Source: Flavobacteriaceae bacterium
GTDB taxonomy: Bacteria; Bacteroidota; Bacteroidia; Flavobacteriales; Flavobacteriaceae
Reading direction: 5' to 3'
NCBI GenBank assembly: GCA_030830005.1
Contig: JAURNV010000034.1
Span: 1 to 39,089, forward strand
Length of the DNA: 39,089 nucleotides
Positions 1 to 10,481 of the stretch are shown here, in pieces. Positions within the stretch are counted from its first letter, which is position 1, and every line of letters starts with the position of its first letter. A model generated the notes under the pieces. That model was given only the letters and a program-made list of their open reading frames with translations. It searched no databases and had not been told where the DNA came from. The translations under genes and the position numbers were made by a program.

Positions 1-384
1 GATGAAAATGGCGTAGTAGGTCAAGGACTCGGAAAATCTAAGGAAGTTTCTGAGGCGATTTCTAAAGCTGTGGAAGATGCAAAAAAGAATTTGGTACGGA
101 TTCCAATCAATAATGGAACACTTCCTCACGAACAAAAAGGGAAATACGGAGGAGCTCGTGTATATCTTCAGCCAGCTTCAGAAGGTACTGGGGTAATTGC
201 AGGCGGTGCTGTACGTGCAGTTTTAGAAGCTGTTGGAGTTCACAATGTACTGTCTAAGTCACAAGGTTCCTCTAATCCACACAACGTGGTAAAAGCAACT
301 TTTGACGCCCTGCTGCAACTTCGCGACGCAAATACAATCGCTAAGCAACGTGGCATTTCACTAGAAAAAGTATTTAACGGATAA
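1..384 (+). CDS. rpsE: 30S ribosomal protein S5 (5' truncated by window edge)
   Basis: The reading frame is open from base 1, so the gene begins before the window and about 127 C-terminal residues are visible. S5 is a primary part of the small subunit near the decoding site and contributes to translational accuracy. The visible part starts with [16 protein letters not shown] and contains the S5 C-terminal fold, including [20 protein letters not shown] and the [20 protein letters not shown] stretch. It is followed 5 bp later by rpmD, as expected in the spc operon. The internal ATG at 70 is not the start, because conserved S5 sequence continues upstream of it. Confidence 0.97.
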   Translation, partial: DENGVVGQGLGKSKEVSEAISKAVEDAKKNLVRIPINNGTLPHEQKGKYGGARVYLQPASEGTGVIAGGAVRAVLEAVGVHNVLSKSQGSSNPHNVVKATFDALLQLRDANTIAKQRGISLEKVFNG

Positions 385-389
385 TAGAG

Positions 390-569
390 ATGGCAAAAAT
401 TAAAGTTACACAGGTTAAAAGTAATATCAAGCGTCCGGAAGATCAAAAACGTACCCTTGTTGCTTTGGGCTTACGCCGCATTGGACAAGTTGTAGAGCAC
501 GATGATACTGATGTCATTAAAGGAATGATTAACAAAGTAAGACACTTGGTAACCGTTCAAAACGCATAA
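390..569 (+). CDS. rpmD: 50S ribosomal protein L30
   Basis: This 59-residue ORF starts MAKIKVTQVKSNIKRPEDQK and ends in LVTVQNA. It has the usual bacterial L30 length of about 60 residues and the family's pattern of a short basic beta strand followed by a helix with LGLRRIGQVVEH. L30 is a small large-subunit protein of the spc operon. It sits 5 bp after rpsE and 1 bp before rplO, its standard place, so it is certainly cotranscribed. No frameshift or other oddity is seen. Confidence 0.96.
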   Translation: MAKIKVTQVKSNIKRPEDQKRTLVALGLRRIGQVVEHDDTDVIKGMINKVRHLVTVQNA

Positions 570-570
570 T

Positions 571-1023
571 ATGGAATTAGGAAACTTAAAGCCAGCAAAA
601 GGCGCAGTTAAAGGCGGAAGCAAACGACTAGGTAGAGGTGAGGGTTCTGGTTCTGGCGGTACTGCTTCACGTGGTCACAAAGGAGCAAAATCTCGTTCAG
701 GATATTCTAAGAAAATTGGTTTCGAAGGTGGACAAATGCCCCTTCAACGACGTGTACCTAAGTTTGGGTTCACCAATATTAACCGTAAAGAATACGCAGG
801 AATAAACTTGGACAAGCTTCAAGCACTTGTCGATGATAAAAAAATCAAGAGTAGTATTGACATCGATACCATGATTCAATTGCGATTGGTAGGGAAAAAC
901 GACTTGGTTAAAATTTTAGGTCGTGGCGAATTGAATGCGAAACTTAAAATTAGCGCACACAAATTTACAACTTCAGCGAAAGCAGCTATCGAAGCAGCTG
1001 GTGGTGAAGCGATCACAATATAA
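571..1023 (+). CDS. rplO: 50S ribosomal protein L15
   Basis: This 150-residue protein has the L15 layout: a long glycine- and arginine-rich N-terminal extension (KGAVKGGSKRLGRGEGSGSG, residues about 10-30) that threads into the 23S rRNA, then a globular C-terminal domain. The motif GFEGGQMPLQRRVPKFGF at residues about 50-67 is diagnostic. L15 is a late-assembly large-subunit protein. It lies between rpmD (1 bp upstream) and secY (3 bp downstream), the canonical spc order. Length and composition are normal. Confidence 0.97.
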   Translation: MELGNLKPAKGAVKGGSKRLGRGEGSGSGGTASRGHKGAKSRSGYSKKIGFEGGQMPLQRRVPKFGFTNINRKEYAGINLDKLQALVDDKKIKSSIDIDTMIQLRLVGKNDLVKILGRGELNAKLKISAHKFTTSAKAAIEAAGGEAITI

Positions 1024-1026
1024 CAA

Positions 1027-2382
1027 ATGAAACGATTTATAGAAGTTTTATCGAATATTTGGAAAATTGAAGAGCTCAAAACACGCATTGGGATAACCCT
1101 TGGATTACTTATAGTTTATCGCATCGGTGCTCAAGTTGTACTTCCTGGAATTGATCCATTACAGCTCTCCGAGCTTTCTAGCCGTACTACTGGCGGAGGA
1201 TTATTGGGTGTTTTGAACATGTTTACAGGAGGTGCTTTTGCTAACGCATCTGTTTTTGCGCTCGGAATTATGCCTTATATTTCTGCTTCTATTGTAGTTC
1301 AACTTATGGGAATCGCTATTCCTTACTTGCAAAAATTGCAAAAAGAAGGGGAAAGTGGACGACGAAGAATTAACCAAATTACACGTTGGTTGACCATTGC
1401 CATTTGTGTATTTCAAGCCCCTGCATATTTATATTCACTAGAAGCTGTTTTTCAGGTTCCTGATTCCGCATTTGTTTTTGGTAAAGGTCTTGGATTTATG
1501 GTGCCATCTGTAATTATTTTGGTTACAGGAACCGTATTTGCTATGTGGCTTGGTGAAAAGATTACAGATAAAGGTATCGGAAATGGAATTTCCCTATTGA
1601 TTACTGTGGGAATTGTAGCTACACTTCCCATGTCATTCGCCCAAGAATTTGTTTCTCGAGTTACAGAGAATAATGGAGGGCCAATTGTAATTTTGATTGA
1701 AACAATTCTTTGGATTGCAATCAATGCCATATGTATTTTATTAGTTATGGCAGTTCGACAGATACCAGTACAATATGCTCGTAGAACAACTTCTGGAGGT
1801 TTTGATAAAAATCAAATAGGTTCACGCCAATACATTCCCTTGAAGTTAAACGCTTCGGGTGTAATGCCTATAATTTTTGCTCAGGCTTTAATGTTTGCAC
1901 CCGCTGCATTAGGTCGTTTAGCTGGGGACAGTGAATTTGGGCAATGGCTTCAAGCTTCATTTTCAGATATTTTTGGATTGTGGTATAACATTTTATTCGC
2001 TATCCTCATTATCATATTTACGTATTTTTATACAGCCATTACAGTTCCTACGAACAAAATGGCTGACGACTTAAAACGAAGCGGAGGTTTTGTTCCCGGC
2101 GTGCGCCCAGGAACAGAAACGGCAGATTTTCTAGACCGCATTATGTCGCAAATCACATTTCCTGGCTCGTTATTTTTAGCAGCTGTAGCAGTACTACCAG
2201 CCGTTGTATTTCATTTGTTTGATATGAAACAAGGGTGGGCATTGTTTTATGGGGGAACTTCGCTACTAATTATGGTTGGTGTAGCGATAGATACTATTCA
2301 GCAAATAAATGCGTATTTGCTAAACCGTCATTATGATGGTTTGATGAAGACAGGAAGTAAACGTAAAACTGCAGGAGTCTAA
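1027..2382 (+). CDS. secY: Protein translocase subunit SecY
   Basis: SecY forms the membrane channel through which Sec substrates are secreted or inserted. The 451-residue protein starts at a short cytoplasmic amphipathic segment ([18 protein letters not shown]) and shows the expected ten hydrophobic segments. The second transmembrane region carries the family motif [17 protein letters not shown], followed by the basic [14 protein letters not shown] loop. The stop codon overlaps the infA start in TAATG, so translation of the two is probably coupled. Placing secY within the ribosomal operon is universal; the absence of map or adk after it fits Flavobacteriia. Confidence 0.98.
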   Translation: MKRFIEVLSNIWKIEELKTRIGITLGLLIVYRIGAQVVLPGIDPLQLSELSSRTTGGGLLGVLNMFTGGAFANASVFALGIMPYISASIVVQLMGIAIPYLQKLQKEGESGRRRINQITRWLTIAICVFQAPAYLYSLEAVFQVPDSAFVFGKGLGFMVPSVIILVTGTVFAMWLGEKITDKGIGNGISLLITVGIVATLPMSFAQEFVSRVTENNGGPIVILIETILWIAINAICILLVMAVRQIPVQYARRTTSGGFDKNQIGSRQYIPLKLNASGVMPIIFAQALMFAPAALGRLAGDSEFGQWLQASFSDIFGLWYNILFAILIIIFTYFYTAITVPTNKMADDLKRSGGFVPGVRPGTETADFLDRIMSQITFPGSLFLAAVAVLPAVVFHLFDMKQGWALFYGGTSLLIMVGVAIDTIQQINAYLLNRHYDGLMKTGSKRKTAGV

Positions 2383-2597
2383 TGGCAAAGCAAGCAGCAA
2401 TAGAGCAAGATGGTCAAATCATTGAGGCGCTTTCTAACGCGATGTTTCGTGTTGAGTTAGAAAACGGTCATGTGGTAACGGCACATATCTCAGGCAAGAT
2501 GCGCATGCACTATATTAAGCTGTTACCTGGAGATAAAGTAAAATTGGAGATGTCGCCTTATGATTTGAGTAAGGCACGCATAACCTACAGATATTAA
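2382..2597 (+). CDS. infA: Translation initiation factor IF-1
   Basis: This 71-residue protein is a single S1-like OB fold that binds the A site of the 30S subunit during initiation. The sequence [20 protein letters not shown], the central [20 protein letters not shown] and the ending [11 protein letters not shown] are typical of IF-1. Its ATG overlaps the secY stop by one base, and rpmJ follows after 3 bp. Length matches the family (about 72 residues). Confidence 0.98.
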   Translation: MAKQAAIEQDGQIIEALSNAMFRVELENGHVVTAHISGKMRMHYIKLLPGDKVKLEMSPYDLSKARITYRY

Positions 2598-2600
2598 AAT

Positions 2601-2717
2601 ATGAAAGTTAGAGCATCACTTAAAAAAAGAAGCGCCGACTGCAAAATTGTACGTCGCAAGGGACGCTTATACGTAATCAACAAAAAGAACCCTAGGTTCA
2701 AACAAAGACAAGGATAA
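2601..2717 (+). CDS. rpmJ: 50S ribosomal protein L36 (zinc ligands mostly lost)
   Basis: This 38-residue basic ORF starts [14 protein letters not shown] and ends KHK-like with NPRFKQRQG, the standard length for L36. In zinc-binding L36 the metal is held by Cys11, Cys14, Cys27 and His33. Here those positions read Ser11, Cys14, Asn27 and Phe33, so only one ligand remains and zinc cannot be bound in the normal way. This is the C-minus form known from many Bacteroidetes and is not a decay signal. It lies 3 bp after infA and 2 bp before rpsM, the expected order. Confidence 0.96.
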   Translation: MKVRASLKKRSADCKIVRRKGRLYVINKKNPRFKQRQG

Positions 2718-2719
2718 TT

Positions 2720-3094
2720 ATGGCTAGAATTTCTGGAGTAGATATTCCCAAACAAAAAAGAGGCGTTATATCGCTTACCTATATTTATGGGGTTGGACGC
2801 AGCCGTGCTAAGGATATTTTAGCAGCAGCTGATGTTGATGAAAATAAAAAAGTAAACGAGTGGAATGACGATGAAATCGGTCGTATTCGTGATGCGGTTT
2901 CTGCATTTAAGATTGAAGGAGAGCTTCGTTCAGAGACGCAATTGAATATCAAACGATTGATGGATATTGGTTCATTTAGAGGTATCCGTCACCGTATTGG
3001 ATTGCCGCTTAGAGGACAGCGTACTAAGAACAATTCGCGTACTCGTAAAGGAAAACGTAAGACGGTTGCTAACAAGAAGAAAGTAACCAAATAA
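2720..3094 (+). CDS. rpsM: 30S ribosomal protein S13
   Basis: This 124-residue protein begins [20 protein letters not shown] and contains the S13 helix-two-turn-helix region with [11 protein letters not shown]. It ends in the basic tail [20 protein letters not shown] followed by [10 protein letters not shown], which contacts the P-site tRNA. S13 sits in the head of the small subunit and bridges to the large subunit. It starts 2 bp after rpmJ and is followed by rpsK. Length is normal for the family. Confidence 0.98.
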   Translation: MARISGVDIPKQKRGVISLTYIYGVGRSRAKDILAAADVDENKKVNEWNDDEIGRIRDAVSAFKIEGELRSETQLNIKRLMDIGSFRGIRHRIGLPLRGQRTKNNSRTRKGKRKTVANKKKVTK

Positions 3095-3106
3095 AGCAGT
3101 TTACAA

Positions 3107-3490
3107 ATGGCTAAATCAAGTTCAAAAAAGCGTAAAGTTGTGGTGGAAGCCTTTGGCGAAGCCCATATCAACGCATCATTTAATAACATAATTGTTTCGC
3201 TAACCAATAATAAGGGCGAAGTAATTTCATGGTCTTCAGCCGGAAAAATGGGCTTTAGAGGATCTAAGAAAAACACACCTTATGCCGCACAACTTGCAGC
3301 CGAAGATGCTGCTAAGACTGCTCAAGAAGCAGGGCTTCGTAAGGTAAAAGTATTTGTGAAGGGACCCGGTAACGGACGTGAATCCGCTATTCGATCACTT
3401 CACAATGGAGGCATAGAAGTTACCGAAATCATTGACGTAACTCCAATGCCGCACAATGGTTGTCGACCTCCTAAACGACGTAGAGTTTAA
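3107..3490 (+). CDS. rpsK: 30S ribosomal protein S11
   Basis: This 127-residue protein belongs to the platform of the small subunit near the E site and the mRNA exit. The motif [20 protein letters not shown], the central [20 protein letters not shown] and the C-terminal [18 protein letters not shown] are characteristic. It lies 12 bp after rpsM. A 53-bp gap separates it from rpsD, longer than the other gaps of this operon, but I see no clear promoter or terminator in that gap. Confidence 0.98.
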   Translation: MAKSSSKKRKVVVEAFGEAHINASFNNIIVSLTNNKGEVISWSSAGKMGFRGSKKNTPYAAQLAAEDAAKTAQEAGLRKVKVFVKGPGNGRESAIRSLHNGGIEVTEIIDVTPMPHNGCRPPKRRRV

Positions 3491-3543
3491 ATTAATCCCG
3501 CCGGCGAAGGATAGACCTTAATTCTCGGCACAATTTTTCTTAA

Positions 3544-4149
3544 ATGGCAAGATATACTGGTCCTAAGACTAAAATCTCACGAAAGTTCGGTGAGTCAATT
3601 TTCGGAGACGATAAGTCGTTCGAAAAGCGAAATTACCCTCCGGGGCAGCACGGTAATAACCGTCGCAGATCTAAAAAATCGGAATATGCTATCCAGTTAA
3701 TGGAGAAGCAAAAGGCTAAATATACTTATGGTATCTTAGAGCGACAATTCCGCAACTTGTTTATAAAAGCTAACGCTAGTAAAGGCGTTACGGGTGAAGT
3801 GCTTTTGCAACTTTGTGAAACTCGAATTGATAACCTTGTTTACAGATTTGGAATGGCGCCAACGCGAAGCGCTGCACGTCAGCTTGTTGGACACCGTCAT
3901 ATAACACTAAATGGTGAAATTATGAGCATCCCTTCGTGTCAGGTAAAACCTGGTGACGTTATTGGTGTTCGTGAAAAATCAAAGTCGCTTGAAGTTATTG
4001 AGCGTTCGTTATCAATCGCAAACCACGACAAAGAGTGGTTATCATGGAATGACGCAACTTTAGAAGGCACATTGGTATCTGTTCCTACCCGTGAGCAAAT
4101 CACAGAAAACATAAAGGAACAACTAATCGTTGAATTGTACTCAAAATAA
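3544..4149 (+). CDS. rpsD: 30S ribosomal protein S4
   Basis: S4 is a primary 16S rRNA-binding and assembly-initiating protein. The 201-residue sequence starts [20 protein letters not shown] and lacks the N-terminal cysteine cluster found in some S4 proteins, so it is of the zinc-free type. An S4 RNA-binding domain (residues about 91-153) carries [20 protein letters not shown] and [14 protein letters not shown]. It is followed 4 bp later by rpoA, the standard alpha-operon order. In E. coli S4 represses this operon through its leader; nothing visible here proves that. Confidence 0.98.
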   Translation: MARYTGPKTKISRKFGESIFGDDKSFEKRNYPPGQHGNNRRRSKKSEYAIQLMEKQKAKYTYGILERQFRNLFIKANASKGVTGEVLLQLCETRIDNLVYRFGMAPTRSAARQLVGHRHITLNGEIMSIPSCQVKPGDVIGVREKSKSLEVIERSLSIANHDKEWLSWNDATLEGTLVSVPTREQITENIKEQLIVELYSK

Positions 4150-4153
4150 TCCT

Positions 4154-5146
4154 ATGGCACTATTTAATTTTCAAAAACCCGATAAGGTAATTATGATTGA
4201 ATCGGATGAGTTCGAAGGAATCTTCGAATTTCGTCCACTAGAGCCTGGATATGGGCTAACTGTTGGTAATGCTTTACGTCGAGTAATGCTGGCATCACTT
4301 GAGGGGTTTGCAATCACATCGGTTCGCATCGATAAGGTTGATCACGAATTTTCTACTCTTCCTGGTGTAGTTGAAGATGTTACCGAAATGATTTTGAACT
4401 TCAAGCAAGTTCGCTTTAAGCAACAAATTGACACAGTAGAAAGCGAATCAGTTAGTGTTGCGATTTCTGGTCAAAAACAATTAAAAGCTGGGGATTTACA
4501 AAAATTCATATCTGGTTTTCAGGTTTTGAATCCAGATTTGGTAATATGTAATATGGACCAAAGCGTAGCTTTGAACTTTGAGTTTACTATCGAAAAAGGA
4601 CGTGGTTATGTTCCTGCTGAGGAAAACAAAAAAGTATCAGCGCCAATTGGTACTATTGCAATTGACTCTGTGTACACACCAATTAAAAATGTAAAATACA
4701 CTATTGAGAATTTTAGGGTAGAGCAAAAAACAGATTACGAAAAACTTATTTTTGAAATCGTAACAGATGGCTCTATTCATCCGAAAGATGCGTTAACAGA
4801 AGCAGCAAAAACATTGATTCATCACTTTATGTTGTTCTCCGACGAGCGTATTACTTTAGAAGCTGATGAAATTGCTCAAACTGAAACTTACGACGAAGAG
4901 TCATTGCACATGCGTCAGTTATTAAAGACAAGACTTGTAGACATGGACTTATCAGTTCGTGCGCTAAATTGCCTCAAAGCTGCTGAAGTAGATACGCTGG
5001 GCGATTTGGTGTCGTTTAACAAAAGTGACTTGATGAAGTTTAGAAATTTTGGAAAAAAATCTCTGACTGAGTTAGAAGAATTGGTTATATCCAAAGGACT
5101 TAATTTCGGTATGGATCTATCCAAATACAAACTTGATAAGGACTAA
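4154..5146 (+). CDS. rpoA: DNA-directed RNA polymerase alpha subunit
   Basis: The 330-residue alpha subunit dimerises to nucleate RNA polymerase assembly. The N-terminal domain (residues about 1-230) carries the dimer motif [20 protein letters not shown]. The C-terminal domain (about 250-330) contains the helix-hairpin-helix DNA-contact region around [18 protein letters not shown] and [14 protein letters not shown] start it at the ATG at 4154 ([11 protein letters not shown]): the earlier in-frame ATG at 4130 lies inside rpsD and would add eight non-homologous residues. It is 4 bp after rpsD and 20 bp before rplQ. Confidence 0.98.
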   Translation: MALFNFQKPDKVIMIESDEFEGIFEFRPLEPGYGLTVGNALRRVMLASLEGFAITSVRIDKVDHEFSTLPGVVEDVTEMILNFKQVRFKQQIDTVESESVSVAISGQKQLKAGDLQKFISGFQVLNPDLVICNMDQSVALNFEFTIEKGRGYVPAEENKKVSAPIGTIAIDSVYTPIKNVKYTIENFRVEQKTDYEKLIFEIVTDGSIHPKDALTEAAKTLIHHFMLFSDERITLEADEIAQTETYDEESLHMRQLLKTRLVDMDLSVRALNCLKAAEVDTLGDLVSFNKSDLMKFRNFGKKSLTELEELVISKGLNFGMDLSKYKLDKD

Positions 5147-5166
5147 TTCCGCAATAGACAGTAATC

Positions 5167-5751
5167 ATGAGACACGGAAAGAAAGTAGCCCATTTGGGGC
5201 GTACCAATACACACAGAAAAGCGATGCTTGCCAATATGGCATCTTCGTTAATCGAGCACAAACGTATCAATACTACGGTTGCTCGCGCTAAGGCGCTAAA
5301 GAACTTTATTGAGCCGCTAATTACGCGTGCAAAAGAAGATTCAACGCATAACCGCCGAATAGCTTTTAGGGCGTTACGTAATAAGTATGCAGTAGCAGAG
5401 TTATTTCGTGAAATATCAGAAAAAGTAGCCAACCGTCCTGGGGGATATACCCGTATTGTGAAACTTGGTAATCGACTTGGTGATAATGCTGATATGGCAC
5501 TTATAGAATTGGTTGATTTTAATGAAGTTTATGAAACTGCAAAACCAAAGAAAAAGTCACGAAGACGTGCTGGTAAAAAGGAAACTGCGGTTGCTGAAGA
5601 AGTTGTAGAAGCCAAAGAAGAAGCAGCTCCTGAAGCATCAAATGAAGCTGAAGAAGTCAGTGTTGAAACGCCTAGTGAAGAAGTGGATACTGCTTCGGCT
5701 GAAACAACTGAAAATGATATTCAGGAAGATGAAGAAAACAAGGCGGAGTAA
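5167..5751 (+). CDS. rplQ: 50S ribosomal protein L17 with acidic C-terminal tail
   Basis: The first ~125 residues are a normal L17 ([20 protein letters not shown], then [20 protein letters not shown]), a large-subunit protein near the exit tunnel. They are followed by about 70 extra residues: a basic patch ([13 protein letters not shown]) and then a Glu/Ala-rich, low-complexity acidic tail ending [11 protein letters not shown]. Bacterial L17 is usually 115-130 residues; extended tails are known in Bacteroidetes. The tail looks disordered and its role is unknown. This is the last gene of the ribosomal operon, with a hairpin terminator 25 bp downstream. Confidence 0.97.
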   Translation: MRHGKKVAHLGRTNTHRKAMLANMASSLIEHKRINTTVARAKALKNFIEPLITRAKEDSTHNRRIAFRALRNKYAVAELFREISEKVANRPGGYTRIVKLGNRLGDNADMALIELVDFNEVYETAKPKKKSRRRAGKKETAVAEEVVEAKEEAAPEASNEAEEVSVETPSEEVDTASAETTENDIQEDEENKAE

Positions 5752-5775
5752 TTTTTAACAGCCTTTTAATAAAAC

Positions 5776-5807
5776 AAAGGATAAACCCGATGGTTTATCC
5801 TTTTTTT
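5776..5807 (+). terminator. Intrinsic terminator of the ribosomal operon
   Basis: A perfect 12-bp stem (5776-5787 with 5792-5803) closes on a CGAT tetraloop and runs into seven T residues from 5801. It lies 25 bp after the rplQ stop and ends 31 bp before carA, so it most likely ends the long spc/alpha transcript. The putative carA promoter box begins only a few bases after it. Confidence 0.88.
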
Positions 5808-5811
5808 GTTT

Positions 5812-5819
5812 TAATTTTG
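5812..5819 (+). promoter_or_regulatory. Putative promoter -7 box of carA
   Basis: TAATTTTG matches the Bacteroidetes -7 consensus TAnnTTTG exactly and ends 19 bp before the carA ATG. No TTG -33 element is seen at the usual spacing; that place is occupied by the terminator stem. It would allow carA-eno-gltA to be transcribed apart from the ribosomal operon. Confidence 0.55.
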
Positions 5820-5838
5820 CAAAAATATTTTTGACCGA

Positions 5839-8249
<2,411 letters not shown>

Positions 8250-8274
8250 AAACGATAAATATTTAATAATACCC

Positions 8275-9558
8275 ATGGCAAAATTTGCAACACTTTCTTT
8301 CAATGATAAATCAATTGAGCTTCCATTAATTGAGGGTTCTGAGAATGAATTGGGTGTTGATATTAAATCAATTCGTACTGAAACGAATTTAATTACTTTA
8401 GATCCTGGTTTTAAAAATACGGGATCTTGCCAAAGCGCTATTACCTTCTTGGATGGTGAAAAAGGGGTTTTGCGTTATCGAGGATACGATATTGAAGATT
8501 TGGCAACCAATGCCGATTTTTTAGAGGTTGCCTTTTTGTTGATTTTTGGTGAATTACCCAACCAAGAACAATTAGAAAAATTCTTAACGGATATTAAGGA
8601 GGAGTCGTATATAGATGAAGACTTAAAGAAAATTTTAGAAAGTTTTCCAAGTGCTGCTCATCCTATGGGTGTGCTTTCTTCATTAACAAGTGCGTTAACA
8701 GCGTTCAATCCTACTTCTGTTAACGTTGAAATTGAAGAGGATATGTATAAAGCCATTGTGCGAATTATGGGTAAATTACCTGTTTTAGTAGCTTGGGTTT
8801 TTAGAAAAAAAGCTGGTTTGCCTCTTAAATACGGGGATTATTCTTTGGGGTATGTTGAGAATATTGCTCGAATGATGTTTCGCAAACCCAATAAGGAATA
8901 TGTGGCTAATCCAGTGGTAGATGCAGCTCTAAATAAATTATTGATTTTACATGCTGATCACGAGCAAAACTGCTCCACATCTACGGTACGTATTGTAGGT
9001 TCATCTCACGCTGGTCTTTTTGCATCTATTTCTGCAGGAATTTCCGCCTTATGGGGGCCTTTACATGGCGGGGCTAACCAGGCGGTTGTAGAAATGCTTG
9101 AAGCCATTCGTCAAGATGGTGGAGACACAAAAAAATATATGGAAAAAGCAAAAGACAAATCAGATTCTTTTCGTTTGATGGGCTTTGGACATCGTGTTTA
9201 TAAGAATTTTGATCCTCGAGCACGAATTATTAAAAAGGCTGCTGATGAAGTCTTAAATGACCTTGGAATTGTTGATCCAGTTTTGGATATTGCTAAAGAA
9301 TTAGAAGCAGAAGCGTTACGTGACCCATATTTTGTTGAACGAAAGCTTTATCCAAACGTAGATTTTTATTCAGGTATTATTTATCGAGCTATGGGAATAT
9401 CTACGGAAACTTTTACAGTCATGTTCGCCTTAGGTCGATTGCCAGGATGGATAGCGCAATGGAGAGAAATGCGATTAAACAAAGAACCTATTGGCCGTCC
9501 AAGGCAGATTTATATCGGCGAGAATAAACGATCATTTGTACCATTGAATAAACGCTAG
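8275..9558 (+). CDS. gltA: Citrate synthase (type II)
   Basis: Citrate synthase condenses acetyl-CoA and oxaloacetate at the entry of the TCA cycle. The 427-residue length and N-terminal domain (LDPGFKNTGSCQSAITFLDG) fit the hexameric, NADH-sensitive class found in Gram-negatives. The catalytic residues are present: His in HADHEQNCSTSTVR with WGPLHGGANQAV, His in FGHRVYKNFDPRA and Asp in PNVDFYSGIIY. It lies 25 bp after eno, and together with carA-eno probably forms one transcript. I see no promoter box in the 25-bp gap. The downstream amidino hydrolase begins almost at once. Confidence 0.97.
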   Translation: MAKFATLSFNDKSIELPLIEGSENELGVDIKSIRTETNLITLDPGFKNTGSCQSAITFLDGEKGVLRYRGYDIEDLATNADFLEVAFLLIFGELPNQEQLEKFLTDIKEESYIDEDLKKILESFPSAAHPMGVLSSLTSALTAFNPTSVNVEIEEDMYKAIVRIMGKLPVLVAWVFRKKAGLPLKYGDYSLGYVENIARMMFRKPNKEYVANPVVDAALNKLLILHADHEQNCSTSTVRIVGSSHAGLFASISAGISALWGPLHGGANQAVVEMLEAIRQDGGDTKKYMEKAKDKSDSFRLMGFGHRVYKNFDPRARIIKKAADEVLNDLGIVDPVLDIAKELEAEALRDPYFVERKLYPNVDFYSGIIYRAMGISTETFTVMFALGRLPGWIAQWREMRLNKEPIGRPRQIYIGENKRSFVPLNKR

Positions 9559-9608
9559 TCTATGGGATAAAACTCTGTGTACATACAGAGACACATAAGC
9601 TTACCCAT

Positions 9609-10481
9609 GTGGTTTTGGGTACAGCAAATGCTTTGAATAAACTCCCCAATTTTGACGATTTATACGACCCCTCTTCTAGAAAACACTTGCTTGCTGGGAC
9701 ATACCCAACCAAAGCAGTTTTAAAAAATGCCCTTAGTATCCTTGAAAACACCTTGATAAAACACGGAGTTAATGTACTTCGTCCCAATTTAGTTCCAAAT
9801 TGTAATCAGCTATTTGCACGCGATTTAGGTTTTGTAATAGATGATTTATGGATTCAAGCCAATATTATCCCGCACCGCGCTGAAGAATTGCATGGACTAA
9901 GAAGTCTAAAACAAAAAATACCTATAAATAAGCAACACATTCTACCAGATGAAGTTCATGTTGAAGGGGGTGATGTATTGGTGCATAACGACTATATTTT
10001 TGTCGGCGTGTGTACAAGAGAAGATTATTCAGAGCTGCTAACTGCACGTACCAACAAAGCGGCGGTTTTGGCATTGCAATCCTTGTTTCCTAACAAAAAA
10101 GTAAAGTCCTTTGAACTTATAAAGTCCAATTTTGTGCCCGAACAAAATGCCCTCCATTTGGACTGTTGCTTCCAGCCTGTTGGAACAAAATATGCCATTA
10201 CTTGTCCAAAAGGATTTGCAAACCCGAAAGAATATCAATGGCTTGTTCGTTTTTTTAATCATAAGCATATATTTGAAGTAACTCCTTTTGAAATGAGCCA
10301 AATGATGTGTAATGTAGTTTCAATAAGTCCATCGATAGTCGTTTCAGACAGTTCGTTTACAAGACTTAATCATTGGTTACTTCAACGTGGCATTATGGTT
10401 GAAGAAATAGATTTCCGTGAAGTCGCCAAGCAGGGTGGGCTGTTTCGCTGCGTTACCATGCCTTTAACTCGAATACGATGA
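9609..10481 (+). CDS. DDAH/arginine deiminase-like amidino hydrolase (start uncertain)
   Basis: The protein belongs to the guanidino-group-modifying (DDAH/arginine deiminase) superfamily, which hydrolyses arginine-like substrates via a Cys-His-Glu site. Counting from the GTG at 9609 (290 residues), the expected residues are Arg71-Asp72 (FARDLGFVID), Glu119 (HVEGGD), His183 (LHLDCC) and Cys281 (GGLFRCVTM). Substrate is not decided by sequence; arginine or dimethylarginine is likely. The frame stays open upstream to 9552 and encodes a family-like N-terminus (IKLCVHTETHKLTH before VVLG), but without a standard start codon, so the GTG is a fallback. It overlaps ctlX by 4 bp and is the likely partner enzyme. 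Confidence 0.82.
   Translation: MVLGTANALNKLPNFDDLYDPSSRKHLLAGTYPTKAVLKNALSILENTLIKHGVNVLRPNLVPNCNQLFARDLGFVIDDLWIQANIIPHRAEELHGLRSLKQKIPINKQHILPDEVHVEGGDVLVHNDYIFVGVCTREDYSELLTARTNKAAVLALQSLFPNKKVKSFELIKSNFVPEQNALHLDCCFQPVGTKYAITCPKGFANPKEYQWLVRFFNHKHIFEVTPFEMSQMMCNVVSISPSIVVSDSSFTRLNHWLLQRGIMVEEIDFREVAKQGGLFRCVTMPLTRIR

Noticed and set aside
3491-3543. 53-bp gap before rpsD with a CGCCGGCG palindrome, possible S4 leader control element
   Set aside because: It is very short, no stable longer fold or known motif is visible, and an S4 control site is not established for this phylum.
4130-4153. Earlier ATG for rpoA inside rpsD
   Set aside because: The eight added residues have no resemblance to the alpha-subunit N-terminus, which begins at the ATG at 4154.
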